Shown here in pieces: positions 55,876 through 64,000 of a stretch of DNA of 64,000 bases (positions are counted from its first letter, which is position 1; each line of letters starts with the position of its first letter). The stretch spans positions 372,001-436,000 of the forward strand of contig CAVQQQ010000003.1 in NCBI GenBank assembly GCA_963715025.1, in the 5' to 3' direction. Source of the DNA: DASSJT01 sp963715025 (GTDB lineage Bacteria; Actinomycetota; Actinomycetes; Actinomycetales; Dermatophilaceae). The notes beneath the pieces are model-generated. The model worked only from the letters and a program-made list of their open reading frames with translations. It did not search any database and was not told the origin of the DNA. The translations under genes and the position numbers were made by a program.

Positions 55876-56834
55876 GGTGCAGCCGCCCAGGTGACCGCTT
55901 TTGCCGCCAGCCAGCGAGGCGCCTGTCCGTACCGTCCTCGCGCATGGTCTGACAGAGCGACACTGATGATGACAAGCCGGCGCGCCGCCTGCTTCCACTC
56001 GTGTCGACGGACCCGCCCGGTCACATCGGGTGCGACGTGCCGCCGAAGGAACCGCACGGCCTCCATGAGGGAACCCCCACGGGCCTGGCGGCCGAACAAC
56101 ACACCGTTTCGCGCGTAGTAATAGGTGCCCAAGTACGAGAGCGCGCCGGTGAAGGAGGCTGACACCGTGTGGTGGACGACTACCCGATTGTCGACCACCA
56201 GGCCGACGCCAGCCCCCACGGCGCGCACGCTCCACTCAGAGTCCTCGAAGTTGAGGAAGTAACGCTCGTCGAAGAGCCCCACGCGACGCCACGTCTCCGC
56301 CGATGCGGTGATGCAGCAGCCGGTCAAGACCTCCGTAGGGATCAGGCCGCCGGAGTCGGCGACTCGCGAGTTGAGTTCAGCCGTCGAGAGGTGACGCGCC
56401 AGATTGGTGTCTGCGTCGATCGCACCGCCACCGAACCACACTCGCTCGCTGCCATCCGCGTAGCGGATCTCTGGGCTCACCGCGACCTCCCCGCCCATCG
56501 CGACGTCGCAGAGGGCAGCCATGGCACTCGGTGGCACCACGGTGTCGTTGTTCAGAACCGTGATGGTTGAGGCACCTCGCGCCAGTGCCCAACGCAGGCC
56601 ATGGTTCATACCCCCGGTGAAGCCGAGGTTCGACCCCGTCTGAAGGGTCGTCACACCGGGCCACCTCCCGGCCACCTCCTCCACCGTCCCGTCGAGTGAG
56701 CCGTTGTCGATCACGGCGACGTGTGCCTCGGGGGATCCCGCGAGCAGGGACCCCACACAGGCCAACGTGTCTGACTTGCCGTTGAAGGACAGCACGAGAA
56801 CGACGTGTTCGAGCGGTGGGTTCGGATCGGTCAT
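55872..56834 (-). CDS. GT2-family glycosyltransferase (rhamnosyl/WcaA-like)
   Basis: 320 residues from ATG at 56834. GT-A fold: VVLVLSFNGKSDTLACVGSLL, VIDNGSLDGT, GSNLGFTGGMNHGLRWA, the DxD-like VLNNDTVV, then TGCCITASAETWRRVGLFDERYF and NFEDSEWSVRA. Close in pattern to rhamnosyltransferases, which fits the rml genes nearby. ATG overlaps the upstream GT4 stop (ATGA). Confidence 0.92.
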   Translation of the reverse strand: MTDPNPPLEHVVLVLSFNGKSDTLACVGSLLAGSPEAHVAVIDNGSLDGTVEEVAGRWPGVTTLQTGSNLGFTGGMNHGLRWALARGASTITVLNNDTVVPPSAMAALCDVAMGGEVAVSPEIRYADGSERVWFGGGAIDADTNLARHLSTAELNSRVADSGGLIPTEVLTGCCITASAETWRRVGLFDERYFLNFEDSEWSVRAVGAGVGLVVDNRVVVHHTVSASFTGALSYLGTYYYARNGVLFGRQARGGSLMEAVRFLRRHVAPDVTGRVRRHEWKQAARRLVIISVALSDHARGRYGQAPRWLAAKAVTWAAAP

Positions 56835-57950
56835 CGGTCCCCCAGAGGCCGACGCCCCGCTGGCCAGCTGGCCCGGCGACGCGAACGCCCGCTGCGATAG
56901 AGCGCTTCGTACTGGTCGACCACTCGGCCGAGGCTGAAGAGGCCTGCGCGATTCAGGCCAGCGGCAGCCAGGGAGTCGCGCCGTTGCTCGTCGGTCAGCA
57001 CCTCGACCAGTGCCGGACCGAGGTCGTCGAGCTCGGCCAGCACTCCGGCCCGCCCCTCGTCGAGGACGTAGCGCGCGCCGACGTTCGGGGTGGCGAGCAC
57101 CGGCAGTCCAGTGGCGAGGGCCTCGGCGTAGGGGATCCCGAAACCCTCGTAGGCGGAGGGCAGGCAGAAGGCCCAGACCCCGGCATACGCCCGCGCCAGC
57201 TCCTCGTCGCCGAGCCGCCCGAGCACCTTGATTCCCTCCCCTGGCTCCGGCAGGCGCATCCTGGGTGACCATCCACAGCTCGGCGTCGGGCACGACAGGT
57301 CGCACCTCCTCGCGGAAGATCCGCGCCAACTCGCCGCCCCGCTTGCGCCCGAACCAGGTGCCGACGAACAGCACCGTGGGACGCTCCGATTGGAGACCCG
57401 GCCGCGGATGGAAGCGCCTGGTATCGACGCCATTGGGGATGACTGTCTTGACCCAGGGAGTCCAGCGCCGTGTGGTCGGGGAGACCACGACGGTCTGGTC
57501 CGCGAGCAGGCTTGCCAGGACCTCGCTGAAGCCGAGGAGCACCATGCGCACCCGCTCCTTGAACCCCGTGATGCGCAGTGCCTCCTCAAAGCACGACCCG
57601 TGCAGGGTGCGCACATGCAAGGGCACCCGCCGGCGCCACATCCAGTAGTCGTCTCCGTGGGCATGGAGCACGTCGTAGGACGAGAAGTCGGTGCGTCGGA
57701 GGGTGGTGGCGAAGCGGAACGTCCGCAGTGCGCCGGACAGCTGCACCTGACGGTGGCCGTAGATGGCTCCCTCCACAGGAGGGCATTCGCTGAAGACGTC
57801 CACGTGGTGGCCGCGCCGCACGAGCTCGGTCGCGAGCTCGTGAACCTGGTAGCCGACACCGATCTTGCTCCCGCTCGGCAGGTAGTAGGAGATCATCGCG
57901 ATGCGCAGCGGCGGGTCGGCGGCAGTTGCTCCAGCGGCCTCAGCGGTCAC
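56831..57950 (-). CDS. GT4-family glycosyltransferase, one apparent frameshift
   Basis: GTG at 57950. First frame: RIAMISYYLPSGSKIGVGYQVHELA, VHAHGDDYWMWRR and TVLFVGTWFGRKRGG to WMVTQD; second frame: PEPGEGIKVLGRLGDEEL, SAYEGFGIPYAEALATGLPVLAT to the end. The switch is at about 57252 (an extra base in CCTGCCGGAG); repaired length 372 residues. E-x7-E of GT4 is intact. Overlaps the WbsX-like gene by 11 nt upstream and the GT2 gene by 4 nt downstream. Confidence 0.87.
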
Positions 57951-59013
57951 CCGTCAGCCCTGCCTGCAGCGCCTCGAGCCATGCCCGCCCGAACTTGAGG
58001 TCTGGCTCCAGGTGGTTGCCCTCGGCCCACTCGTTCCACGACTTGACCCACAGGATGCGCTCCTGCTCCGGTCGGTCCCGGATCGACGCGACGGCCGCCT
58101 CGACGTTGCGCTGGAACTTCTTCGGCGTCGCGCCGGTCAGGACGAGCCCGCCCCGGCCCGAGCGTGGCGAGTTGTCCCAGTTCGGATAGACGCAGGGCTG
58201 CACCCGCGGCCCCCACATTGCCGGAGTGGCCGGGGTGTCGGAGTAGGGATAGATCTCGGGGCCGCCAAGGCCCTTGCGGACGGCCCGCATGCGCGCGACC
58301 GTGGCTTTGGTGCGCACGGCCGGCAGTCGCATGTAGACACCCGCGTCGAACCCGTCGGACTCGGCAGTGGTGTAGCGCGGGCCCGCACCGACCAGATCAC
58401 TTACCTCCGCCGCCAGGTAGAGCCCCGGCAGGCCCGCCGTGCGCGCCATCGACTGCCACCGGTCCACGAACGCTGCGGGGTCAGGCAGCTCCTCGGGCCG
58501 GAAGACGTAGAACACGGGACGGTCGCCCACCCGGAAGTAGCGCTCGTCGCGGAACGCGGGCAGCACGGTCTGGAAGTGGGCGGCGTCGTCTTCGGTGCCG
58601 GGGTAGAGCTGCTCCTGGAGCACCCGGTCCTTCGCGCCATGCCAGATGCCGGTCCAGGTCTGGTTGGCCCACGCGAGGCAGAAGGAGATCTCCGGGCTGC
58701 CACTCGCCAGCACCTCCTGGAACGGGCGCTCAAGAATGCGCTCCCCGTGCCCGAACCAGTAGTGCCAGTACGCGAACGCCTCCACCCCGTGCCCGCGCGC
58801 CAGGTCGCTCTGCGCCTGCCGGGTCTCGGGAACCCGCAGGTCGTAGAAGCCGAGCTCTGAGGGCAGGGTGGGCTGCTCATGGCCCGGGAACAGGCGCCGC
58901 GCACGGGCGGCGTTTGTCCACTCGGTGAAGCCGGGCCCCCACCACTCGTCGTTCTGCGGGATGGGGAAGTACTGCGGCAGGTAGAACGCCACCGCCCGTG
59001 CCTGCAGGTCCAA
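57940..59013 (-). CDS. WbsX/GH99-like glycan-processing protein
   Basis: 357 residues from a TTG start at 59013, which has AAAGGGGAG just upstream and leaves the family's usual N-terminus (VAFYLPQYFPIPQNDEWWG at about residue 8). Longer starts to 59073 add a hydrophobic Ala-rich run. Further family motifs: GFTEWTNAARARRLFPGH, EAFAYWHYWFG, FCLAWANQTWTG, and KSWNEWAEGNHLEPD near the C-terminus, which resemble catalytic carboxylates of GH99-like enzymes. Common in polysaccharide loci; its reaction is not established. Confidence 0.87.
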   Translation of the reverse strand: MDLQARAVAFYLPQYFPIPQNDEWWGPGFTEWTNAARARRLFPGHEQPTLPSELGFYDLRVPETRQAQSDLARGHGVEAFAYWHYWFGHGERILERPFQEVLASGSPEISFCLAWANQTWTGIWHGAKDRVLQEQLYPGTEDDAAHFQTVLPAFRDERYFRVGDRPVFYVFRPEELPDPAAFVDRWQSMARTAGLPGLYLAAEVSDLVGAGPRYTTAESDGFDAGVYMRLPAVRTKATVARMRAVRKGLGGPEIYPYSDTPATPAMWGPRVQPCVYPNWDNSPRSGRGGLVLTGATPKKFQRNVEAAVASIRDRPEQERILWVKSWNEWAEGNHLEPDLKFGRAWLEALQAGLTGDR

Positions 59014-59110
59014 GTTCTCCCCTTTGTATGCCGCCGCGGCGAGGCACAGCATAACGACCGCAGGTGTGGTCACCTGAGCGTGCGTCCGCCTACCTGGGCG
59101 GTATGCCGGG

Positions 59111-59878
59111 TTATCCCTCGGGCGATTGCGTCACCCGTGTGCCACTGCCGTTCCCTCGGTGGGCGGCGTGCCCCGGCCTCGGAAGTCGGCACACCACCCC
59201 CGCGATCGCGGCAACCGTGCCCACCAAGAGCACGGAGGCGATGACGTCGCTCGGCAGGTGGGCGTAGCCGACGACGTTGCCCCCCGCAGCGATGGCCCCG
59301 AGGACAAGCGCCGCCCACAGGAGCCAAGGTCGCCTCGGTGGGCTCCACAGAACGACGACGGCAACCAGGACCGAGGTGACGGCGGCCATGTGCGTCGACG
59401 GGAGAGTGTTGTGAGCGTACCCGAGCCATCCGTAGTCAGGTCGCGCCAGCAGGCGGAGTCGAAGGACCAGTGCCAGCGCCGTGGACGCACCGATCGTGAG
59501 CGCCGAGAAGGTGGCTTCCCGCCATCGGCCGCTGGCAAGCGCGACAAGCGAGAGCAGCAGCGCTGCCGCCCCGAGGGAGGGTGGCATCGCCCGCCTGCCG
59601 AGGGCTGGGAGCCAGGACGCGAGGGGGCCCTCGGCTGCCTTCTGCGCGAGGCCGAAGGCCTGGGCGTCGATCCACTGGCCGGGCTGGGTCGCCACGAAGA
59701 TGCCGTAGACCGCCATGAACCCGAGCGCGGAAAGCCCGGATATCTGCAGCAGCGCCGGCCGGTCACCGGCCGAGGCCCGCTCTGCGATGCTGCGGCCGTG
59801 GGTGGCAACGCTACGGCCACAGGCGCGGAGCCTGCGGCCGTAGGGACCAAGGCTGCGGTCCGGCATCGCTGCCGTCAT
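59111..59878 (-). CDS. PAP2-family membrane phosphatase
   Basis: 255 residues, about six membrane segments. PAP2 motifs are recognisable in variant form: LLARPDYG, HNTLPSTHMAA (PSTH for PSGH) and GYAHLPSDVIAS with His and Asp. May recycle undecaprenyl pyrophosphate released in polymer synthesis. The N-terminal 40 residues are Arg-rich. ATG overlaps the phosphatase stop upstream (ATGA). Confidence 0.87.
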   Translation of the reverse strand: MTAAMPDRSLGPYGRRLRACGRSVATHGRSIAERASAGDRPALLQISGLSALGFMAVYGIFVATQPGQWIDAQAFGLAQKAAEGPLASWLPALGRRAMPPSLGAAALLLSLVALASGRWREATFSALTIGASTALALVLRLRLLARPDYGWLGYAHNTLPSTHMAAVTSVLVAVVVLWSPPRRPWLLWAALVLGAIAAGGNVVGYAHLPSDVIASVLLVGTVAAIAGVVCRLPRPGHAAHRGNGSGTRVTQSPEG

Positions 59879-60522
59879 CCCACGATGGCGCGATAGACCG
59901 GGTCGGCCGCGGCCAGTATTTGGCGGAAGACCCGCTCGTAGACCTCTGGGTGTCGGCCATAGGGGTCTTCGATGTCATCGAGTTCGGGGTCCACATAGGT
60001 GCGATGCGCTACGGCCAGCGGCACCAGCTCCTTGAGGCGGCGAGACATCGTCGCCCCAGGACCCGCGCGCCAGGCGACCTCTCCCGGGGTCACAGCCTCG
60101 ACCGCCCGGGAGAGTTCGAGCAAGGTGAAGGTGTGGCGCACCGCGGCTGGGTACATCGTGACCGCCGCCGCGCGGTGCCTGCGGGTGAAGCCGACGACGA
60201 GGTCAGCCCTCTTGATCAGTTCCGGCTCTAGCTGTCGTGCTGCGAACCCGTTCGTGTCCACGCCGTGGGTACGAAGCAGTTCCGCCATCGGCGGATGAAT
60301 CGGCGCTCCGACAACGGCTCGAAGTCCGGCGCTGCTCACCAGCACCCCGCTTTCGGCGCCCAGCGCTGCAGCCAGAACGCGCTCGAAGGCCGGCGAACGG
60401 CAGATGTTCCCCGTGCAGACGACAAGGACGCTGAACGGTGGATCCAGGACAAATCGGACGTCTTCGACGCTGCCTCTCGTCGATTCGTCTGGGTTGGCGC
60501 TTGCCGTGTCCTGAGTCGTCAC
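59875..60522 (-). CDS. Low-molecular-weight protein tyrosine phosphatase
   Basis: 215 residues. Active-site loop VCTGNICRSP at 35-44 with nucleophile Cys36 and Arg42; the general acid Asp is in DIEDPYG near the end. The N-terminus is about 28 residues longer than in Wzb. Likely dephosphorylates the BY-kinase whose end is at 63.7 kb, as in other exopolysaccharide loci. A Thr/Asp-rich leader precedes the fold. Confidence 0.92.
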   Translation of the reverse strand: MTTQDTASANPDESTRGSVEDVRFVLDPPFSVLVVCTGNICRSPAFERVLAAALGAESGVLVSSAGLRAVVGAPIHPPMAELLRTHGVDTNGFAARQLEPELIKRADLVVGFTRRHRAAAVTMYPAAVRHTFTLLELSRAVEAVTPGEVAWRAGPGATMSRRLKELVPLAVAHRTYVDPELDDIEDPYGRHPEVYERVFRQILAAADPVYRAIVG

Positions 60523-60718
60523 GTCATCCCCTCAGCGTGTTGTGCGGCGAGGCCCAGCATGGCCTACCGTCCCCTGGCCGGAGACCTCATGATCAGTGTG
60601 GTCAGCCAGTCGTGTCGCGTTGCCAAGACTTAACAATTCCGGGCGGCACGCTCTGCTAGTCTCCCTCGCAGCGGGCCCGGAGTGCCCGATTGGTGGATTT
60701 CATTCGAGGGGCGCAAAC

Positions 60719-61219
60719 ATGCAGGACATTCTCAAGAGCGGCATCTCCCGTCGCACCGTGGTCAAGGGCGCCGCGTGGTCGGTGCCGGCTGTCGTCGTGG
60801 CGGGGGCCGCTCCGGCATATGCAGCTACGCCTATCGTCACGATCGGCGTCGGGCTCGCGTGCAAGCACCCGGGCAACGGTGACACCAAGCACTACCACTT
60901 CGAGCTCACGGTCACCAACAACGGTGGGGCCACAACGACGGTCACGATCTCCGAGATCACGCTCGTGCCCACGTCCGGTCAGACGGTGACCTTCGCCGAG
61001 CCGGCACCGTTCGACGTTCCCGCGCACTCGAGCGTGTGTGTCGTCGTCGACTCGGACATCACGTCGAACTCGTCCAACGGAACCCTGGTTGTCAGCTACG
61101 ACTTCACCCTGGAGGGCGGCGGCACCGGCCACTTCGAAGCTGCCATCGACGTGGGCTCCCTGCCTCCGTGCCAACCGCAGGGTGTGCCCGACTTCCCGCA
61201 CCCCGGCTACACCTGCTGA
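60719..61219 (+). CDS. Tat-exported small protein of unknown function
   Basis: 166 residues. ISRRTVVKGAAWSVPAVVV (Arg11-Arg12) and APAYA at 31-35 form a Tat signal with a signal-peptidase site. The mature part of about 130 residues looks like an immunoglobulin/CARDB-type beta-sandwich (HFELTVTNNGGATTTVTI, FDVPAHSSVCVVV). Four cysteines, one being the C-terminal residue (PHPGYTC). I do not recognise a named function. A strong terminator follows, so it is probably transcribed alone, but it sits directly before the PqqD cassette. Confidence 0.75.
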   Translation: MQDILKSGISRRTVVKGAAWSVPAVVVAGAAPAYAATPIVTIGVGLACKHPGNGDTKHYHFELTVTNNGGATTTVTISEITLVPTSGQTVTFAEPAPFDVPAHSSVCVVVDSDITSNSSNGTLVVSYDFTLEGGGTGHFEAAIDVGSLPPCQPQGVPDFPHPGYTC

Positions 61220-61235
61220 CCCAGTTCACACCTAA

Positions 61236-61277
61236 AGGCCGCTCCTGCCTCGCGACGGCGGGAGCGGCCTGCTCTTT
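61236..61277 (+). terminator. Rho-independent terminator after the Tat-exported protein
   Basis: AGGCCGCTCCTGCC at 61236-61249 pairs with 61257-61270 (one G-T wobble), loop 7 nt, followed by GCTCTTTG with a short U-run at 61274-61276. The best terminator in the window; it separates the small protein from the cassette downstream. Confidence 0.85.
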
Positions 61278-61310
61278 GTCGCGATCACCTTGCCGAGAGT
61301 GAACCAGCTC

Positions 61311-62492
61311 ATGACCGACGGATCGACGGCCACCGAGTCCGGGCACACGGAAGCGAGCAACGACGCGCTCGTCGTGCAGATTCTGGACACTGTCTTCTCC
61401 CTCCACATTGACAGTCCTGTGCTCCGTGACCGACTAGGCGAAGAGTGGTCCCGCTGTGTTGTCACCCCGGCTGCCAGCGACGTGGTTACCGAGCTGACCA
61501 TCAATGAGGGTCCGACCATCGAGGTCACGGCCTACGCCGTCGCTTCACGCCTCACCGGGCTGGGCATTCGGGGTCTGCGCGGCCGGAGCGTCATGCTGCA
61601 CGCGGCCGGGCTGGCCGACGACACCGGACACGTGCTCGTCCTCGTGGCGCCGTCGGGGCGCGGCAAGACCACGGCCGCCGTCAGCCTGGCCACGCGCGGA
61701 CTTCGCTACGTCACTGACGAGACAGTGGCGATCGACCCTGATGGATCGGTCGTCCCCTATCCGAAGCCGGTCGCGTTCGTCGACCAGGCCGCATCAACCG
61801 GACCGAAGATGCAGCACAGTCCCGATGCTCTGGGGATGGGCGTTGCACCGCCGAACCTCCGCCTCTCGCGCCTGCTGCTCATCAACCGCCAGCCCGAGTT
61901 CTCCTCAACTCCGCGGATCGAACGGCGCACACTCATCGACGGCCTCCTCGACGTCATCCCTCAGACGTCATCCCTCGCCCGTCTCAGCCGCCCCCTCCAG
62001 ACCCTGTGCCGCATCGTCGACCGCTCGGCAGGCATCCACGAGCTGACCTACGCCGAGATCGACGACGCAGTGCCGCTTCTGGTCGACTTCCTGTCAGCGG
62101 AGTGCCGGGATGAAGACCGCAGCGATTGGGACGCGGTTCTCCCGGACGGGGCGGCCCCCGACGACATGGGCTGGGCCCTTCTCGACGGGCGCATTCGCCG
62201 CAGACCCCTCGCGGATGCCATCCAATCCGGTGACGAGGTGCTCCTCATGGTGGCCGACACGCCGATCAAGCTGAGCGGCATCGGTTTGACGATCTGGGAG
62301 GCGTGTCGTGTAGCGGCCACCCCCGAGGAGGTTCTCGCCGCAGTGGTGGACGTCCATGGGGAGCACCCCGAGGCGGATCGTCTGACGAGGCAGGCCTTGG
62401 ACGGGCTGTCGTCCGCCGGCGTTCTGGCATGGGGCGCCCCTTGCTCACTCGCAGACATCCTCGCCGGCCGTCTGGGTAGCATGCCTTCGTGA
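61311..62492 (+). CDS. HPr-kinase-like ATPase with a PqqD-like C-terminal domain
   Basis: 393 residues from ATG at 61311. Walker A APSGRGKTT at 113-121, then VTDETVAID at 134-142 and PYPKPVAF, which match HPr kinase/phosphorylase relatives found in lasso-peptide and polysaccharide clusters rather than true HprK. The last 75 residues (KLSGIGLTIWEACRVAATPEEVL) look like a PqqD domain, which binds leader peptides. Such kinases phosphorylate peptide or protein serines in known cases; the target here is unknown. Coupled to the next gene by GTGA. Confidence 0.75.
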   Translation: MTDGSTATESGHTEASNDALVVQILDTVFSLHIDSPVLRDRLGEEWSRCVVTPAASDVVTELTINEGPTIEVTAYAVASRLTGLGIRGLRGRSVMLHAAGLADDTGHVLVLVAPSGRGKTTAAVSLATRGLRYVTDETVAIDPDGSVVPYPKPVAFVDQAASTGPKMQHSPDALGMGVAPPNLRLSRLLLINRQPEFSSTPRIERRTLIDGLLDVIPQTSSLARLSRPLQTLCRIVDRSAGIHELTYAEIDDAVPLLVDFLSAECRDEDRSDWDAVLPDGAAPDDMGWALLDGRIRRRPLADAIQSGDEVLLMVADTPIKLSGIGLTIWEACRVAATPEEVLAAVVDVHGEHPEADRLTRQALDGLSSAGVLAWGAPCSLADILAGRLGSMPS

Positions 62493-63367
62493 CGGGGACC
62501 ACGGCGCATGTACCGCTGGTGATCCGTGTGGCCATCGGCCACGCCGCGGCACAGCACATCGCGGAGACCGAGGGCATCGATGTGCTCCACATCAAGGGTC
62601 CTGCCCTCGACCCGTCGCTCACCTGGCCAGGACGCGAGGGCACTGACGCCGACATCCTGGTGCGCTTCTCGGATGCGCGAGCCATGGTGTCGGCCTTGGA
62701 GCGTTCCGGATGGGAGCTGCGCTCCCGCTTCGAGAGCAGTTCGGCCTTCCAGCACTCGGCTACGCTGTGGCACCCCCACTGGGGCTATCTCGACGTGCAC
62801 CGCTACTTCCCCGGCATCCAGGCACCACCCGATCTGGCGTTCAGCCGCCTCTGGTCGGAACGCACCACAGCCGAAATTGCCGGGGTGGCCTGCCCAGTCC
62901 CGAACCTTGCCGGCCAGATCCTCATCGTGCTCCTGCACGCAGCGCGTTCAGGGGGCAACCCCCGCGCCCATCGTGACATCCAGACGGCTTGGGAAACGCT
63001 TCCGCCGGCGCGACGGGTGGACGTCACCGACCTTGTCGACGAGCTCGATGCGCACGTCGGTTTCGCCGCAGCCACGGGACACCTCGATGACTTCCGCCGC
63101 GCGCGCGAGTACGACCTGTGGTCGATCGCCTCACGGGGGGGAACCCGCTTCCAGGAGTGGCGAGCCCGAGTCAAGGCCGCACCCACCCGCCGCGAGGGCG
63201 TGTGGATCGCGTTACACGCGGCCCTGGTCAACACCGACCATCTGGCGATGCTCCTCGGCCGGAGGCCGACCGGGCGCGAGGTGGTCCGGGAGTTCTTCGC
63301 CAGGCCTGCCCGCGGCGTAAAGCAGTCGTGGCAGGATCGCCGAGCGCATCGGGGCACCCGTCAATGA
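62489..63367 (+). CDS. Nucleotidyltransferase-like protein (NTP_transf_5 family)
   Basis: 292 residues from GTG. LHIKGPALD and GTDADILVRF (Asp53 and Asp55) fit the catalytic core of the uncharacterised nucleotidyltransferase family PF14907, members of which occur in lasso-peptide and exopolysaccharide clusters. HWGYLDVHRYFPGI is also family-like. The nucleotide and acceptor are unknown. Overlaps the genes on both sides by 4 nt (GTGA, ATGA). Confidence 0.75.
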   Translation: MTGTTAHVPLVIRVAIGHAAAQHIAETEGIDVLHIKGPALDPSLTWPGREGTDADILVRFSDARAMVSALERSGWELRSRFESSSAFQHSATLWHPHWGYLDVHRYFPGIQAPPDLAFSRLWSERTTAEIAGVACPVPNLAGQILIVLLHAARSGGNPRAHRDIQTAWETLPPARRVDVTDLVDELDAHVGFAAATGHLDDFRRAREYDLWSIASRGGTRFQEWRARVKAAPTRREGVWIALHAALVNTDHLAMLLGRRPTGREVVREFFARPARGVKQSWQDRRAHRGTRQ

Positions 63368-63708
63368 GCGCAGCGGCAGAGAGTCCTGGAGCCAGCCACA
63401 GTCGCCTCAAGCGCCCCGCGACCGTTGCGGCAGTGCACAGCGTGGAGCAGGAGGAGGGCGCCCCGCTGGTCTACCTCGCGCCCCTGCCCGGTGGGCCCAT
63501 GGTGGTTCTGAGGGGCACTGCCTCCCTGATCTGGCAGGAAGCACTCGATGGGCCGGAGAGCACGCTGGTCGACAGGGTTGCTCAGCGCGTCGGCACCGGA
63601 GAAGAGGCAAAGAGCATCGAGGCGGACGTCGTGGCCTTCGTCGAAAGCCTCCTAGCCCGGGGACTGCTTGAGCGGGTCGCAGCGCCAGGAACTGAGGTCA
63701 CCAACTAG
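63364..63708 (+). CDS. PqqD-family protein
   Basis: 114 residues. RLKRPATVAAVHSVEQEEG, VVLRGTASLIWQEAL and DVVAFVESLLARGLLER follow the PqqD pattern (beta-hairpin, hydroxyl/GT-A-xLIW helix, winged C-terminal helix). PqqD proteins bind precursor peptide leaders and present them to a modifying enzyme. No radical SAM, cyclase or B2 protease is present here. ATG overlaps the nucleotidyltransferase stop. Convergent to the BY-kinase, whose stop codon overlaps its end by four bases. Confidence 0.8.
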   Translation: MSAAAESPGASHSRLKRPATVAAVHSVEQEEGAPLVYLAPLPGGPMVVLRGTASLIWQEALDGPESTLVDRVAQRVGTGEEAKSIEADVVAFVESLLARGLLERVAAPGTEVTN

Positions 63709-64000
63709 CCGCGGCGCGCACCCCCGCGACGGTCGCGCCGAGAGCTGCCCGTTGCGTGGGTGCCTGCAACCACCCGGTTCTGTTCCTCGTAGCGGTGGTA
63801 GCCGTAGCGGTACTTCTGTCCGTTCTTGGCCGAGGTCATATTGAGAGCGAAGCCGGACACCTTGACTCCGACGGTGTCGAGCGACTTGATGGCGCTCGCC
63901 AGGTCACGCTTCTTGATGCGGTCGACCGCGACGATCATCAGCATCCCGCCAGTCAGCTTGTCGATGATGACCGCGTCGATGACCGGCACCACCGGAGGAC
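63705..64000 (-). CDS. Polysaccharide biosynthesis tyrosine autokinase (BY-kinase), C-terminal part
   Basis: Only the last 98 residues are in the window; the frame is open to the right edge. PPVVPVIDAVIIDKLTGGMLMIVA and the SGFALNM segment match the Walker B region of CpsD/Wzc-type kinases. The tyrosine-rich tail YRYGYHRY is the autophosphorylation site of such proteins. Controls chain length and export of the polysaccharide together with the LMW phosphatase at 59.9 kb. Confidence 0.87.
   Translation of the reverse strand, partial: PPVVPVIDAVIIDKLTGGMLMIVAVDRIKKRDLASAIKSLDTVGVKVSGFALNMTSAKNGQKYRYGYHRYEEQNRVVAGTHATGSSRRDRRGGARRG

Noticed and set aside
55872..57950. A single 692-residue two-domain glycosyltransferase fusion
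   Set aside because: The GT4 half loses its conserved C-terminus at the frame change near 57252, and the region between is shadow. Two genes with an ATGA overlap explain it better.
60719..63708. A complete lasso-peptide gene cluster
   Set aside because: There is no short precursor gene, asparagine-synthetase-like cyclase or B2 protease. Only the tailoring-type proteins are present.

Overview
The window is high-GC DNA without tRNA, rRNA, CRISPR or insertion-sequence signals, and its genes read like an actinobacterium. The gene order (sdhCDAB, D-Ala-D-Ala carboxypeptidase, YihY, 2H phosphoesterase, trpS; a Bmp-type nucleoside ABC operon with cdd, deoA and add), frequent GTGA/ATGA start-stop overlaps and several likely leaderless starts fit Micrococcales. 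I infer the Intrasporangiaceae (Terrabacter/Knoellia/Janibacter type). The genus is not proven.

Layout. 1-1.3 kb: the end of a hydantoinase B/oxoprolinase gene. 1.4-5.3 kb, minus strand: response regulator, histidine kinase, cupin and adenosine deaminase joined by 4-nt GTGA overlaps, then a 2H phosphoesterase. 5.5-7.7 kb, plus strand: a small secreted protein, a TetR regulator and an alpha/beta hydrolase. 7.7-16.1 kb, minus strand: nucleoside salvage and uptake (deoA, an AlkX/YcaQ-like protein, cdd, two permeases, ATPase, Bmp lipoprotein). 16.2-19.8 kb: M20 amidohydrolase, acyl-CoA mutase, GbsR/MarR regulator. 19.9-22.4 kb: ABC exporter. 22.5-31.5 kb: manC, succinate dehydrogenase, D-Ala-D-Ala carboxypeptidase, YihY, 2H protein, trpS.

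31.6-42.5 kb is a self-contained galactoside island: a sugar ABC uptake system without its own ATPase, GH36 alpha-galactosidase, GH42 beta-galactosidase, DeoR regulator, galT and galK. It abuts a 5' stub of exodeoxyribonuclease III, which suggests that the island replaced most of that gene. 42.6-44.8 kb: S10 carboxypeptidase and SoxR. 44.7-64 kb is an exopolysaccharide locus: dTDP-rhamnose synthesis (rfbC, A, B, D), initiating sugar transferase, several glycosyltransferases, a flippase, a WbsX-like protein, PAP2 phosphatase, LMW tyrosine phosphatase and the end of a BY-kinase. Just before the BY-kinase lies an unusual cassette: a Tat-exported small protein, an HPr-kinase-like ATPase with a PqqD-like end, a nucleotidyltransferase and a PqqD protein.

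Seven genes carry apparent frameshifts, twelve in total. In every case removing exactly one base restores a full-length protein of normal size. I read these as uncorrected insertion errors rather than real decay; four of them fall in one sugar permease. Promoter-level structure is visible at several regulators: a TetR palindrome inside its own promoter, an 18-bp palindrome before the ABC exporter, a SoxR box, and candidate DeoR sites in the galactoside divergent region.
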